Shown here in pieces: positions 23,063-35,231 of a stretch of DNA of 64,000 nt. Source of the stretch: Cephalotrichum gorgonifer (lineage: Eukaryota > Ascomycota > Sordariomycetes > Microascales > Microascaceae); the NCBI GenBank assembly GCA_900312665.1, contig ONZQ02000019.1, positions 186,001 through 250,000 on the forward strand. The letters run 5' to 3'. Made by a program: the position numbers and the translations under genes. Positions within the stretch are counted from its first letter, which is position 1, and each line of letters begins with the position of its first letter. The notes beneath the pieces are model-generated. The model had not been told where the DNA came from. It saw nothing but the letters and a program-made list of their open reading frames with translations, and did no database searches.

Positions 23063-25306
23063 TTAGTTGTGGTGGCGGAGGCTCCTCCTCTTCGGCTTCT
23101 TCGCCTTGCACTCGTCACCGTTGCCCTCACCAGGAACGCCCAGGCCGAAGCACTGCGCGAACTTGTAGAAGATGTCGACGTTGTTGTACACGCCCCCGAA
23201 GAGGTTCTGGCAGGGACCCATCGCGAAGACGGGCACGTCCGTGAGCGAGTGAACGCCCTGGGCCTCGTCGACGGGGAGGGTGCCGTTGACGAGGAAGCCG
23301 TTGGGGGAGTCCTTGGGGTTGGCGTAGTTGCCGCCATCACCATCGACGGCGGGGGTGCGGGGGGTCGGGGAGATGACATAATCCTCGCGGACGTCGGGGT
23401 GGGCGACGACGCCGGCGGCGATGGTGAAGCGAGGGGTCCAGTTGAGAGGGAAGTTGGCACCGGTGTTGTAGCTGATGCCGGGCGCGGGGGAGGTGTACTG
23501 GGAGAGGCCGGACTTGGCATAGGTGCCGATAGCGCCGCGCTTGGAGCGGTCGTCCTTCTGGTCGGCGAGGTACTTGGTGTCGGCGTTACCGTAGACGTCG
23601 AAGCCGTGACCGTGGTCGGCGCTGACGACGATGAGGGTCTCGTCGAGGACGCCGAGCTCCTCGAGCTTGTCAATGGTGGCAGCGACGGTGTCGTCGAGCT
23701 CCAGGAGGTCGCCGAGGGCGCGGTCGTAGTCCATGGCGTGCATCTGCTTGTCGATCGACGCGGCCTCGGACATGAGGAAGAAGCCCTTGTCGCCACCGCG
23801 GTTGTGGAGGATCTCGACGGCCTTGACGGTCATCTCCTTGAGGCCGGGGAGGTCCAGGGCGGGCTCCTTACCGGCGACGGGGTCGTTCTTGAAGGTCTTC
23901 AGGTTCTCGGGGTAGATGTTGCGGTCAATCCACACGGGCATGGTACCCTTGCAGAAGACGCCGAGAGCCTTCTTGTTGACGTCCAGGGATTCAAGGGAGG
24001 TCTTGTTCAGGCTGACGCTGTAGCCGGCCTTGGCAAACTCCTCGTAGTAGTCCTTGCCCTGGTAGGAGGCCGAACCGGCGTAGAACTGCTCGGCGCCACC
24101 CCCGAAGTACACATCCGGGCCCTCGCGCTCAGTCCAGGTGTAGTTGGTCATTCCGTTCAGGGCCTGGTCAATTAGGGGCCCGTAGAGACCACGCGAGCGG
24201 GTGTGAGCGGTCAGGGCGGTGGGGGTGGCATCGGCGAGGGTAGCAGTGGTGACAGCACCCCAGGCGGATCCCTAAGAATGCAATGTAAGCATGGTGAAAT
24301 ATTGGAAGTGAGTGGTGGTGGCCAAGAGGGAGGTGACATACCCAGATGCGAGAAATGAGCTCGATGATGGTCTCGACCTTGGGGTCGTCGAAGGCGTCCT
24401 TGGACGAGTCGACGTAGACACTAGGCGGCGTTAGGTACGCTGACACCCGATCCAGGGGAGAGGCTACAGAGGGGGAAATGGAGAGAGCGCGCGAGTGTAC
24501 TTACCCCATGGCGTTCACGGTTCCCTTGTGGCCGCTGTAAAGAGCAGCCGCAGAGTTGGCGGAGTCGGTGATGAAGCTGTCGATGGAGTGCGTCATCTGG
24601 TGGCCGAGCACGGGGAACTGGTCGAGCTGAAGGAGGGACTGGAATTTTCCGTTGATGCTCTCGTGTCCGAGAAGGCGGGCAGCCGTAATCATGTTGGTGG
24701 TCATTCCGTCACCTGAGAGGGGGGACTGTAAGTTTTTCCGTGCGATTATTCTCAATTGGGTGCCACATTTCTCCCCCCAAACTTACCGATGAAGAAGACA
24801 ATGTTCTTGGCCTTCTTCTTGTTGCGCACGTCGCGCACGACCCAGTTGGCGACGGTGGTCTCGCCGTCATAGTACTTGAGGGTGACCTGGTAGTCGCCGG
24901 GCTCCTTGAGCACGATCCTGCGGTAGATCTTGCTGGCGACGTTGACGACCGACTTCTGCTTGGCGTCCTCGGCGTAGAGGTCCTCGTACCAGCCAAAGTC
25001 CCACTTCTCCAGCTCGGGCTCATCGACCTCGAAGAACTCCGTGATGGGCTTGGGCTCCTCGCCCGTCTTGCCGATCGTCACCGTGAACTTCTCGTCGGGC
25101 ACGCCGTTGTTGAATGCCTCGGAGCCGTTGACGGGCGCGTGGACCTCGACGCGAAGGTCGAAGAACTGGCCCGGCAGGAAGTCGGACTGGTCCGGCGGGA
25201 GGACGCAGCCGAGCGTGGGGCATGTGCCGAGGCGCTGGTAGGTCTGGGCGGAGACGGCCGTGATGGCCCCCGCGAGGAGGGCGGCGGTGGAGATCTTGGC
25301 GACCAT
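23063..25306 (-). CDS. Secreted alkaline phosphatase, four exons
   Basis: This metal-dependent phosphomonoesterase releases phosphate outside the cell. Exons in reading order are 25306-24787, 24712-24505, 24420-24342 and 24271-23063, giving 671 residues. I chose the ATG at 25306, which begins a clear signal peptide (MVAKISTAALLAGAITAVSA), over an in-frame ATG at 25405. An N-terminal beta-rich region of about 165 residues precedes the catalytic domain. FIGDGM provides the first metal Asp (D175), and DSANSAAALYSG has the Ser nucleophile S224. SADHGHGFD and GVVAHPD supply further metal ligands. Fungal members of this family are usually phosphate-repressible, but no binding sites were verified here. 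The tail is basic (KPKRRSLRHH). Confidence 0.92.
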
Positions 25307-28056
25307 TGTGAAAACCGAGTTGAGCTCTTCAGCCGGAACGAATGACGGCGGGGAGGGAGGGGAAAGGAGGGTGATGTCAGAGGTGGGAAGAGCACGGCCT
25401 GGCAAGGGTAGCGGGACGGGGGAGTGCAGATCCCATATTACTTATATACGGAGCGGGAGCTTTGCGGCCCCACCGCGTCGCGTTCATGGTTGGGAGCTGG
25501 TGTGGGGCTTCCGCGTGTCCACGGACAGCTCCGCGAGCGGAAGGCAGGGCGGAGCGTTGTATCAATGCGAGGCTAAGACGAATTGGAAAAATGGAAGATT
25601 GGCATGGGATGAGGAAGCATCCACAGAGCTTCCTGCGGACCAATCTAAATCCAGGGGAGTAGCACCCGGCGAGAGCATGGACCGATTGGGCAGGTAGAAT
25701 AATCGGTGCGGAGGAAGGCTCTCTCCCCCCACGAGTCACCCCTGTACCACTAGACTGTTCCTTGGGTCGGGTTAACTGCGGACTTGTGTACTTGCAAGCC
25801 TGGCTACCCCACGCCGGAGGGAACCGTTGAAAATGAGGAGCGGAAGCACGTGGATCGGCGTCGTGCATATCAGTCCGCATTAGAGATGGGAGAAGCTCAG
25901 CACCCAATCTCGGACTCTTCGATGGTTTTCTTTTTCTCTCTTGTAGTATCATCCATCAATGTCTTCCCTGTATCAATACCCAGTTTGTTCGGGAGGCTAA
26001 AATTGACTCTTTCTTTATTTCTACTCTCTCACTCTACCATGTGCTTTTTGCTGCTCGGCTCTGGTGGTGCTTTCCCTTTGTCTTGTCTTGCCTCGGGAGG
26101 ACCGATGAAGTATGCCAAGAACAGGCTCATCATCCAATCACACGCATCGCCTATTTCCCCTGTACCTGTGCAGCGATCGCCCGCAGATCGGCAGAGACGG
26201 CACTAATAGCGCCCGATCTCTCCATCCCGTGGCCGAAAGCGGGCCTCTGATTGGCCACCCAATCCAGCAAGATCCTCCGAGGACAAGGGTCCGGACACAC
26301 ATCTCCGAGAGAAGGTCCAGATTGGCACTACCACATTTGGACACCGAGAGCCGCGAAGCCCAGCATCAATTTAATACGCCCTTGGGAAAGCACGTGGGCT
26401 CAGGACGAGTTCGAACTATTACAATGTGGAGAATCGTCCATTATCGGCCTGTGATATTTATGGCCCCGCTCTCGGGTTACGGCTACTATTATTACTTGGC
26501 AACCTTTTCCTGTGCAGTCCCAATGCGAGGTTTACTACAATATGCCTTCTTAACCCTCTCCACCTGATGTCTAACCACGGCTCTGGAAGCACGAACGGAG
26601 TGGAACCTGGTTCGGAAGCCCGGGCCATCCTGCAGTGTACCCCTCTGCCTTCCAGATTAGGGAGAAGGCAATGTTATTTCGTTGTTATTGCAGACCGAGG
26701 CTAGATTGGGAAACGGGCCGCATCGTGTGTCTGTGCGAGTTGTGTTCGAGTAGCATCGTAGCTTATTACACTCATCACCTCCCATCCCCTCTCCGTTGAA
26801 CCAATGCCTCTCGCCCACAGTTTTCTAGGCGACGACGGGCGGGCAGAATTCAGGACAGTCTATGTTGCTTGGGACTTGAGTTGGACCCAATTACAGTCTA
26901 GCCAAGACAACCAAGCAAATCCTCGGTATCGACTGCTCCATCCCGTCCCGGAGGCGAGATCTATTGGGCATTGCGAACTTCGCCAAGCCCACGTGTAGCT
27001 AGCACACTATTGTAAATGGGCGCAAGATGGAAACCGAGGTCCCGCCAATCGTGTCTAGCTAGGCTTTCCATCAGTCTTACGGGCAAGGACAGATGAAGCT
27101 AGTCAAGGGGAAGAAGGTAACTTCGTTGGCGTATGCCAAACTGCTACGAGACCTTCAAAGCCGTAATTAAGCTTGTGTCTCTTCGCGATGACTTGCACAG
27201 CTCTACTAGCTATCATTCCATACACCAGATCTCACTCACTACACCTAATATCTGAAGGCTTGTTGAGACAGTGATGCTATCGTCCCAGTTTCCAGCGTCA
27301 TACTTTGGTGATTCGTTTACATTTCCACGCTTCCGAAGCACGCGACCACTGTTCCTGAATTAGGCATAGTCCACGCGGAGTGACGATCCCTGATACCACC
27401 ACCGATGTGCAGAATACTATAGGGACGGCAACCTTGATGTAACGTCGTAACAAGAAAGCCGCACAGCCGGCCGTCGCACAGGTGATGCCTTGAGCTCTAC
27501 TATGTACAACCTTGTGACTGACTATACGTAAGGACGAATAGTGTACTGTCTATCTGGCAAGTGAGTGTGATTCTGACATCTAAACAGCTGCTACCCACGC
27601 TAGCGAGCACAAATATGACCTTTCTTCCCAAACCACAGCAGCGGGACGACCACCATAGAATCGCATCGCCCCACCGCCCCACGAGGAGGGTATTGTACGA
27701 GTGGACAGACCATTCGACATGGTCGAGTTGAAAAATGTGGAGCCGGCTCATTTTTGTCACTTTACAGACTTCTCCAACCGGATGTCACTTCGCAAAGAGC
27801 CCTATCTCGTACTTTCCCGTTCATCATCCGAAGCTAGGGCCACAACCTAGGTACTCTGACCGGGAGATCACTGTTCCGGGAATTCGCCTGTATCGTTATA
27901 TAACAGGGGGAGCAGGTCAGGCTCTTCCGAACATCCCTGCGCAACAGTCCCTGCCTCTCCTGGTCAACATACACGTGCTTACCAGCCGGACGTAGTTCAT
28001 GACTGCCATCCGGCTCCCCTGGCGGGCCCGATAAATCTCGCCATTATCTCGGTAAG
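25307..28056. other. Gene-poor intergenic stretch
   Basis: About 2.7 kb. A TATA-like element (minus-strand TATATAAG at 25441-25448) lies about 135 bp upstream of the phosphatase ATG. The rest has no frame with protein-like composition, no tRNA and no obvious repeat. Confidence 0.45.
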
Positions 28057-28526
28057 TTAGAACTTGAGTAAAATCTTGCACACCATGGTCGAGATTAAAT
28101 AACGTCCGGCGACTCCGACACCGTCCGGGGTGCTTATGAAGAGGATGCTCGAGAATGTGAGCGTGCCGTATATGATGTGTAGGATGGTGAGTATAGAGAT
28201 ACACCAGGAGGCTACGATTAGCGTGTGTGACTCTCGCTTCAATATGAGGGTTGCCTGTGGCTGATGGGCGCTTAGCTGGAACTCCACACCCGACGCCCCT
28301 CTCAACCATTCCAGCATAGACGGAAGAGGAGGACCCACGTGGCCGGTACCCAATCGTACCAGGGCCTTTCTAAACCCTTGAAAACATGGGCTGGGCCAAT
28401 TACATTTGAACAGTGACACTTTCCTCTTGAGGGCCCTTGTGAAGGTGGCTGTTGGTTGCCAGCCATAACGCACTACCTAGGTCGGCGAAACTCGATTCCT
28501 GCGGCAAGGCTTTCCAGGTCGGACAT
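28057..28526 (-). CDS. Short fungal membrane protein, unnamed family, two exons
   Basis: Exon 28526-28477 (MSDLESLAAGIEFRRP) joins across a 41-nt intron to 28435-28057, in exact phase, for 142 residues. The C-terminal half has two hydrophobic spans (SWCISILTILHIIYGTL and the following TFSSILFIS) and ends VAGRYLISTMVCKILLKF. From memory, this resembles the C-terminus of a family of uncharacterised fungal membrane proteins that often read ...HIxxGTLxFSSxLFIxTxDAxxVxxRYxxSxxxCRxIL. In that family the chain usually continues a little further (a YELAG-like segment), so this copy may be truncated at the stop. The gene is isolated. It could be a pseudogene. Confidence 0.42.
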
Positions 28527-29607
28527 TTCAAGGGAAGTGGTACTAATCCCTAGTGGAATCTCCCCACGTATACACCGATGAATAAGGCCTAAAATTTCCC
28601 CTTTACATTTTAAAAGCACAAAATATATCGACGTTGAGTGTGCAGGTGTAGTATTCTCGTGGGGATGCATTTGATTCGAGCGACTTGCCGCAGCGCTCAA
28701 AAATGCTAGACGACCTATTCTGCATCTTCAATCATCCCGAAAAGCCCTGAGGATCGGGAGTTGGGAGAGAGAGAAAGAGAGAGTGGGGGGAGGCGAGCCA
28801 GATGAAGATGACCAGGAATAGGAAAATGGCGCGACGACGACTATACATACCTTCCTTGAAACGACCTGTAGCAGCTATACCCTGGGCTACTTCATATATA
28901 AACTCTCTTGGAAAGGCTGGACTTTGCAACCTATATACACTACTATTCGCGCTAAGTAGATTATTCCGTGGTGTCAGGGGTAGAAGTACCCGATCGTATA
29001 TGCGCACCGCCAGTACCATAAAAACCATCACAGCGCAGACCAAGATGCGGATCACGACGCGTAAGCGCAACTCATCCGAAACCAGCAGTATCAGCTTATC
29101 GATTGGCACACCTGGGGCGCGCCGGGCCTATGTGCGATTTAGTTGCAGGGGTAGAGAGCCGAAGGAGGGAGCAAAGTGTTTGATCGCTTCAAGGATTCCC
29201 TGCAATTGCTAGACCTTGCCGGTGAGTCGGAGAGTTGGGGTATCCCGCAGTCTCCGAATCGGTGTTCCGGGGCAGTTATGGGCTCCGGCTATGCCGTGAG
29301 CTATCAATTCGACGAGAAGGAGGCCACATGTTTGGATTATATCGCTGACCACAGAGACATTCATGACTAGTATACACTCAATTCATCGCTCTGACTAGAG
29401 TCGTCGAAATCTAACAACCTAGATCCACACGCCGTGCTATATAGTCCATAGCCGTAAAAGGACAAGAAAAGTGAGAAAAAATAAGTATATACCCTAGACT
29501 AGTCCCAGACCAGTCCTCTCCTTAGTATGTGCATTCGTCTTTCCGGCGGCGGATCAACCGTCATCATTTACCAAGCCTTTCCTCCTCCAGCCTCTGGGAC
29601 TAACCAA
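28527..29607. other. Intergenic region, weak hydrophobic frames only
   Basis: About 1.1 kb. A minus-strand frame at 28732-29109 encodes two hydrophobic stretches, but the codon pattern is not gene-like and no exon could be attached to it. Nothing else is seen. Confidence 0.4.
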
Positions 29608-30477
29608 TTAAGCCGCCGCTGCTGTAGTAGTCGCGGCCGGATCAGCCGTAGCCGCAGCTGAGGTAGCGGCAGCGGCCGAGCTCTCAGCAGGAGGCGCCGC
29701 GGGCGGTGCTGCGGGAGGTCCACCGGGCGCGGCCTCCTCCTCCGGCGCGGGAGGATCGAAAGCAGCGTTCTCGATAGGTATCGAGCCCACCGTGCCGCCG
29801 GCCACCACTGTCCCATCAATGTTCGCCGGCGCGCCGACCGCGAGTCTGTTATAGGCCACAACCTGGCTGGCGCTCGTAGGATTGACAACCATCACTATTT
29901 CCAGAAACAATTAGTACCCATCCGTTACTCTTCATCTAACTCCCCGCAAGGAGAAACGGAGATAGAAACATACCCTGGCCCAGCTGACAATGGGGCCCCG
30001 TAGCGCAGTAGAGGAACATCGGCGCCGTGTTCCGCACGGTCATGGTGAACGTCCCGACCGTCGTCTGCCCCGCCTGGAATGGGATGTGGCCGCTGTGCAA
30101 CGCCCCCGGGACCGTGGCCTGGAGCGGCTGGCACGCGAGATCGGGGGCGCTCTGGGTGACGGTGTGGTTCCCCGAGCTGAACTGGAACTGTATCGTGTCG
30201 CCGACCTTGGCATTAACGGTGTTTGGGACGAAGGTGTCCTGCGGGCCGCCGACGACGACGGTGTGGACCTGGGGCATGGCGAAGTGCTGGAGTACGGTCG
30301 AGACTATGGAGGCCGTTAGCTTGGGCAAACAGGATATCTAGGTGGAATGGAGGGACGGAGTGACGTACGATCGATGGTCCCGAGGCCTATAGACACGCCG
30401 TTACCGACCTGTATGAACCTACTCGGGGCGGCCATCGCTGCCTCTACAAGCAGGAGTGCGGAGAGTTGGAGGCGCAT
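29608..30477 (-). CDS. Secreted cupredoxin-like protein, three exons
   Basis: Exons are 30477-30369, 30303-29974 and 29894-29608, giving 241 residues. A signal peptide covers residues 1 to about 17. Residues about 50-150 form a single cupredoxin domain of the fungal extracellular serine-rich type (HTVVVGG, VGDTIQFQF, NHTVTQS, TVRNTAPMFLYC). Type-1 copper ligands H83, C136 and H141 are present. The axial position, usually Met in the HCxxGM motif of these proteins, is Gln146 (HCQLGQVM). The C-terminal 60 residues are Pro/Ala/Glu-rich (PPAAPPAAPPAESSAAAA) and end in AAAA, without the hydrophobic tail needed for a GPI anchor. It is probably wall-associated or free. A TATA-like element lies at about 30652-30660. 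Confidence 0.85.
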
Positions 30478-32621
30478 CGTTCCGTCGGCGCCTTGGCTAG
30501 GTTATCGTATGCGAGGATGGGCGGTTCGAGTATAGACGCGAGATTGCAGAAGCAGTGGAGATGGGACGGAGGGTGGATTGCAGGATTGGATTGTAGGAAA
30601 GTTAACCAGGAATGAATATATGTTTAAATCGGAGAGAAAACTTTGAGGGGAAATATATATGAACCATCTTCTCTCCTCGGGAGGCCGACCGGACCCGCTT
30701 GTCGCCGTTGGAGGCGGGAACATTATGCACAATCTTCAGAGCATTAAGGGGTCCCCCCGTAGTACGGAGCTTTAAGAGAGGTATCAGACTACTAGCGCGT
30801 CGTAAGCCCACAGCCCGAATCCATCGCCAAGTGATTCGGGGGGGTTAGAGGTGAGTGGGTCCAGAATATGGCAAGCAGTCGTCTCAAAGTTTATCGCCCC
30901 GAATATTCTCGCCCGAGGTTCTTTTATTGTTTTTTTATTTAATCTTTTGCCAGACCTCTTAGCTGCGGTGTCGATGCCTTCATCCAGTCTAGGCAATGGA
31001 GAAATTATCAGTAAAATAACATTCAAACTGTGGGGGAAGAGCTGGAGCTAGGAGTGTATTCCCGGGTTGATGGATCGGATTGACGGATCAGGCCGATATG
31101 TGGATCTCCTTCAGGCACGGCCCTCACGCCACGGCGGGTTCCCGCGGAGGCCCGCGGCAGAAATATTTCACATCACTACGTCCATATCGCTATAACTTGC
31201 CAGACCTAGGATGGAGGATGGGACGGACGGCAGATCGGCGCGCTCGCTGTTCGGTGTTTCATATGCGGACTGCCCAGTACTACTCTCTACCATGGAATGC
31301 CTGTCAATCCCTGATGCGGATGAAGTGTCGCTCCTCCTGCTTTGCTAACACAGCTAACAGCCCCATCTCGAAAATCGCGGAGAGGCATGCTCAAAATAAG
31401 ACTTCAGCTGACAACCCAGATGACTTCAATACTTTCAGCATCGTTACAGACCGTGAAAAACCCGAGGTCAAGGAGGGAGTCATGGCGATCGATCCCATGC
31501 GTTCCAGGTTGTCCTGACCCACCAGAGAAAACCTCCAACGATCACACTACCTCACCCCAGACTCCGATGCGAAACAAAGATCTGCTGCGGCAGCCTGTGT
31601 GTCAAGACGGGAGCTAGCAATGCGAGGATTGTGGATTGTGGAGACCCACACAGAGATTATTCCGCTCGTTATTGGTTCTTGGTTGCCAAGTTATGTGGAT
31701 CGCCCCCGTACTTTGTTTCGGATCTCCAGTTCGGGCTGTATAGTACTAGTGTGGGGGCAACTTTTTGGCACCTCGGGCGGCGACCCGGTCTTTTTTTTTT
31801 CATCTCTGACACTTGACACTTGCAAAATTCTCTGCCCATGTAGTCGAGATGGGCTAGGAATGTCACGGTAGCCAGAGTCACAGCCTACTAGCAGCACGCG
31901 CCATGAACTTGGCGATGGCCTGCGACAGTGAGCTGCGACAGTGAGATGCGCTTGAACGATACACTTCGTGGAGACAGGCTTGCGGCTATAGTCTTGGTAT
32001 GATGGCAAGAAATTAGGTACACGTCGCTGACGCTTTAGTTTCGGGGCATGAAAGCTGCTGTTGATGGTGTTAATTATATAAGTCGAAGTGATGCCCGTCA
32101 GCTCGCTTCCACGATACTTTGCCTCTCACTATTTCTTTTCCAATGACAAGCACGCCTACTCCTCATCTCTCTGTGCTTTTGAGATTCTCGAGCTCTCCCG
32201 CGTCGTTCCTCGGACATCCCAACCCCTGGCTCCACTTGCTGGTAAAGAACGGATTGGAAACGAGCAGATAATCCACATGTAACCCCTAGTGCCCACATGT
32301 GTCCCGGGTGCGCGTCGTGGCCCGCGCTGGTCGATCACGACGAGTAAGGCCGGGTATGCCACCAAAGGCCATTCCTCCTACAGCGTGTAATTAGGAGTCA
32401 TCAGTAAGGTGGGTCTTCGCGACTTAGTTGTGCCCAGGTAACCCCGTGGATCTGGTCAGACTGAACCACGGTTGGCCCACGAGCTTTTCGCCGATGCCTC
32501 AGAAGACTTCATAGTATCCAAGTCGACGATGTACTTCAATACTGCCGCTTGACAACAACCTTCGGCGACAATCCAGCTTTCAGAGTATACTTTTGACAAG
32601 GAGCAAATCGCTCCAATTTAC
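30478..32621. other. Intergenic region, nothing recognised
   Basis: About 2.1 kb between the cupredoxin-like gene and the stop of the Zn2Cys6 regulator. It includes a T-rich run near 31791-31802. No frame has protein-like composition, and no repeat or RNA gene was recognised. Confidence 0.45.
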
Positions 32622-34601
32622 CTAAGACCAATGTAGATTCCACCCTCTGCCCCTCAACACTCTCTCCCATATGAATTGAAACTCACCGCAGCTCTGCCTA
32701 CCTCCTCCTCTACCCATCATCCCGCCGTCTTCCTGCAAGTCGGAGTGCTTCCACACAGACTCAATAACCTCCACCATAGACACGACGACGCTCCGGGCCC
32801 CCTTCCCAGCTCCCTTCAGCTCCCGAAACATATCCAGCACCGCACTCCGCTCCCCGGCGTCCACAACGTGGCACGCCGCAAGGAAGTACGGCCACAGGAA
32901 AATGGAGTGGCCCTGCCGCACCTTGACGCTGCTCTTCAGCCCGGAAAGCGACGCCAGGATCGCCGACGCGCATTCCCGCATACCTCCGCGTCGCTCGCCA
33001 CCCCACCCTCCTGGATCGGCCAGGAGGTACTGGAGAAGCAGCTTAGCGGCCTGGCGGAAGGCCTCCGCGATAGTTAGACTCATAGCACTGCTGCTCGGGA
33101 CCGACGGATTTACCGATCCGCCCCATTCTAAAGACGACCAAGACAATTGATCGTCCGTCGACACCGAGTTGGCAGGGGTAGATCTCGAGGTAGGAAGGAG
33201 CTGCACCGCCCCGTCGATCCTCCCGCGCAGCTCCAACAAGATGACATCCTCCCCGCCCTCTGACCGCGTCAGCCCAGCCCGCCGCCTAATCTCCTCCATG
33301 ACATCCAGAAGGATCCCCAGCACCTCATTTGAGCACCCCGCAAACGGATTTATCTCCCAGGCGGGCCTCACCGTACGCAGCAGCCAGTACCTCGCCCCCC
33401 TCAGCAGCGACTCGCCCTCCGCCGTGTCCGCGAGCGTCGCGTACGACAACACGGCCCGAGCAGTCAGATAGTGTCCCAGGAATGATGATAGCGCCCGATC
33501 ACACTCCGGAGACACGGAGCCGGGTCCGGTCGCGGCGGTCGACTCGAGGATCCGCCGCGCCCCTTCCAGGTGAACCTTCCATCCCGCGTGGGACCGGGTC
33601 TTCCGGAAGGCGTTGTCTGAATAGTCGAAGACACAAAGCATCAGCACGGCTCCGAGGATCTCGGTCTTGGTGTAGAGGACGTTGGTGGCGCTGTGGCAGT
33701 TGCGGGGACTAGACAGGGCGGAGACATGGCGGTGTAGGGAGTGCAGACACGAGCCGTGGTAACGGAGGGCGATTTGGGAGTAAGTGGGCGAGAGGTGCCG
33801 AAGCTGGTTGGCCGCTGCGGCGAGGCAGGATTGTAGGATGAGGTGGGATTGGAAGGAGATGGGGATGATGACGCGGCGCCAGGTGTTGGAGTGGCTGTCG
33901 AGAAGGGAGCAGTTCGTACACATCCTATGTGCGTCTAGGGCGCGGCGACAGAAGAAATTTAGCCCCAACTGATGTTTATTTTCGGGGGAGGGAAGGGGAG
34001 ACACATACAGTGGTCGAAGAGAAATTTGTCAACATGGCGCATGTGCAGAGCGGGATAGTCCGCGGACATGGATAATTGCTCCATGTGGCTCAACGATGGC
34101 ACACTCGCTACAGACCACCCAGTGTCGGACGCCTCGGATGGCGACGAGTGGGCGACATCTGCCTCCGTTGTCTCAGACGCGTCTACGTCCGTAACAGATC
34201 CCGCACTTTCATCTCCCAAACTATTATCATACTCTTGTCCCTCGTGGATCTTGAAATCGTCCCCAGTTGTGTTGAAAAAGTGAATTTCCCGACCTACGGC
34301 AGGAGATGGCAAGGCAATGTCATCCTGCTCCTGGCCCCGATGGATTGTAAGGAACCGGACATCTCTGCCCGGGGTTATTTCTTTCGTCCAAGTAACCCGG
34401 TCGCCATAGCTACATGACCTGCCACTATCGTAACATCGGCGGCACGTGGGATGTTGTTCTAGTAACTATATTAGAAAGAAGAGCCAGAGCCAAAGATAGG
34501 GGGGTTAGCACTCTACCGTCACATTTGACTTTGCGCTTGCGACATGTTAGGCACCCGGTCCGTCTGCGGGGAGTCTTTGTGCGACCGTTGAACCTTCGCA
34601 T
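32622..34601 (-). CDS. Zn2Cys6 transcription factor with fungal-specific regulatory domain
   Basis: Exons 34601-34517, 34458-34009 and 33934-32622 give 615 residues. The binuclear zinc cluster is split by the first intron: C17, C20, C27, C34, C37 and C44 with the canonical 2-6-6-2-6 spacing, in a basic setting (TPRRRTGCLTCRKRKVKC). A Ser/Thr/acidic linker (about residues 90-165) leads into a regulatory domain (from FLFDHYAHRMCTNCSL and LAAAANQL) like that of the Pfam fungal-specific TF domain family that includes ARCA- and UPC2-like regulators. The start was set at the Met just before the cluster; the same frame is open further upstream to 34844. The third exon's acceptor (ccctag) was picked because it alone restores frame. 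The gene lies downstream of the MFS transporter on the same strand and may regulate the neighbouring metabolic genes. Confidence 0.83.
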
Positions 34602-35231
34602 TGTAGTTGAGTAGTGCCCGGGATATGGATAGAATGAGATGAGGGGAGTAGGTAGGCAGGACTCGACAGGAATAGGCAGTAGTAGGCGAGATAAGTACTT
34701 GTGAGGCAGATAAGCGATCAGAAAACCGGCACGGAGACCCCCGATTTCGCTGGATGTCACGCTAAGCCTATTCGCATGTAATAGTTCCCTGCTCCTCGTT
34801 TCTGCCCCCACTTGTTCAATTTCGCTCGGCACTTCGCTTACCACCCGAATGGTTTCTCATGAGGGGTAATTGAGACTAATGCCGCGCTAAAAACAACATC
34901 TACTTGTACGAGTACTGGAGTAAATAGGTAAAGGGGGCGCTTACAGCCCGGACTGGTCCTTGCTCTCCTCTCCTCGATGCAATCACTAGTCACGCTCTAG
35001 ATATCCACAGCTAGGCGCAGAGTTCTTAATCGCCATGTATCGAGGTGACCTCTTGATCCGAATAGAATCATGCCCGTCTTGGCAACGGGCAGGGAAACAC
35101 AACGGCAAGTCAAAGGGCGAAACACAACTGGCTTTCTAAATAGAACTAATTCTTACCACTTGTCTCTAATCCAGAAACATCTCCCCAAACCTATCCCAGC
35201 TTTCCCGTCTCCAGCACCTGGAGACCGTACA
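34602..35231. other. Intergenic region between regulator and transporter
   Basis: 630 bp containing the promoter of the Zn2Cys6 gene and the 3' end of the transporter. No separate gene or repeat is visible. Confidence 0.45.

Noticed and set aside
23069..24175. A 368-codon plus-strand open frame
   Set aside because: It lies antisense to the alkaline phosphatase's last exon. Its Val/Gly/Asp-rich composition is what the reverse of a C-ending codon gene gives, and it has no domain signature.
28732..29109. A hydrophobic 125-codon minus-strand frame, first suspected as a membrane protein end
   Set aside because: Two hydrophobic spans are present, but the pattern matches no family I know and no exon could be joined upstream or downstream.
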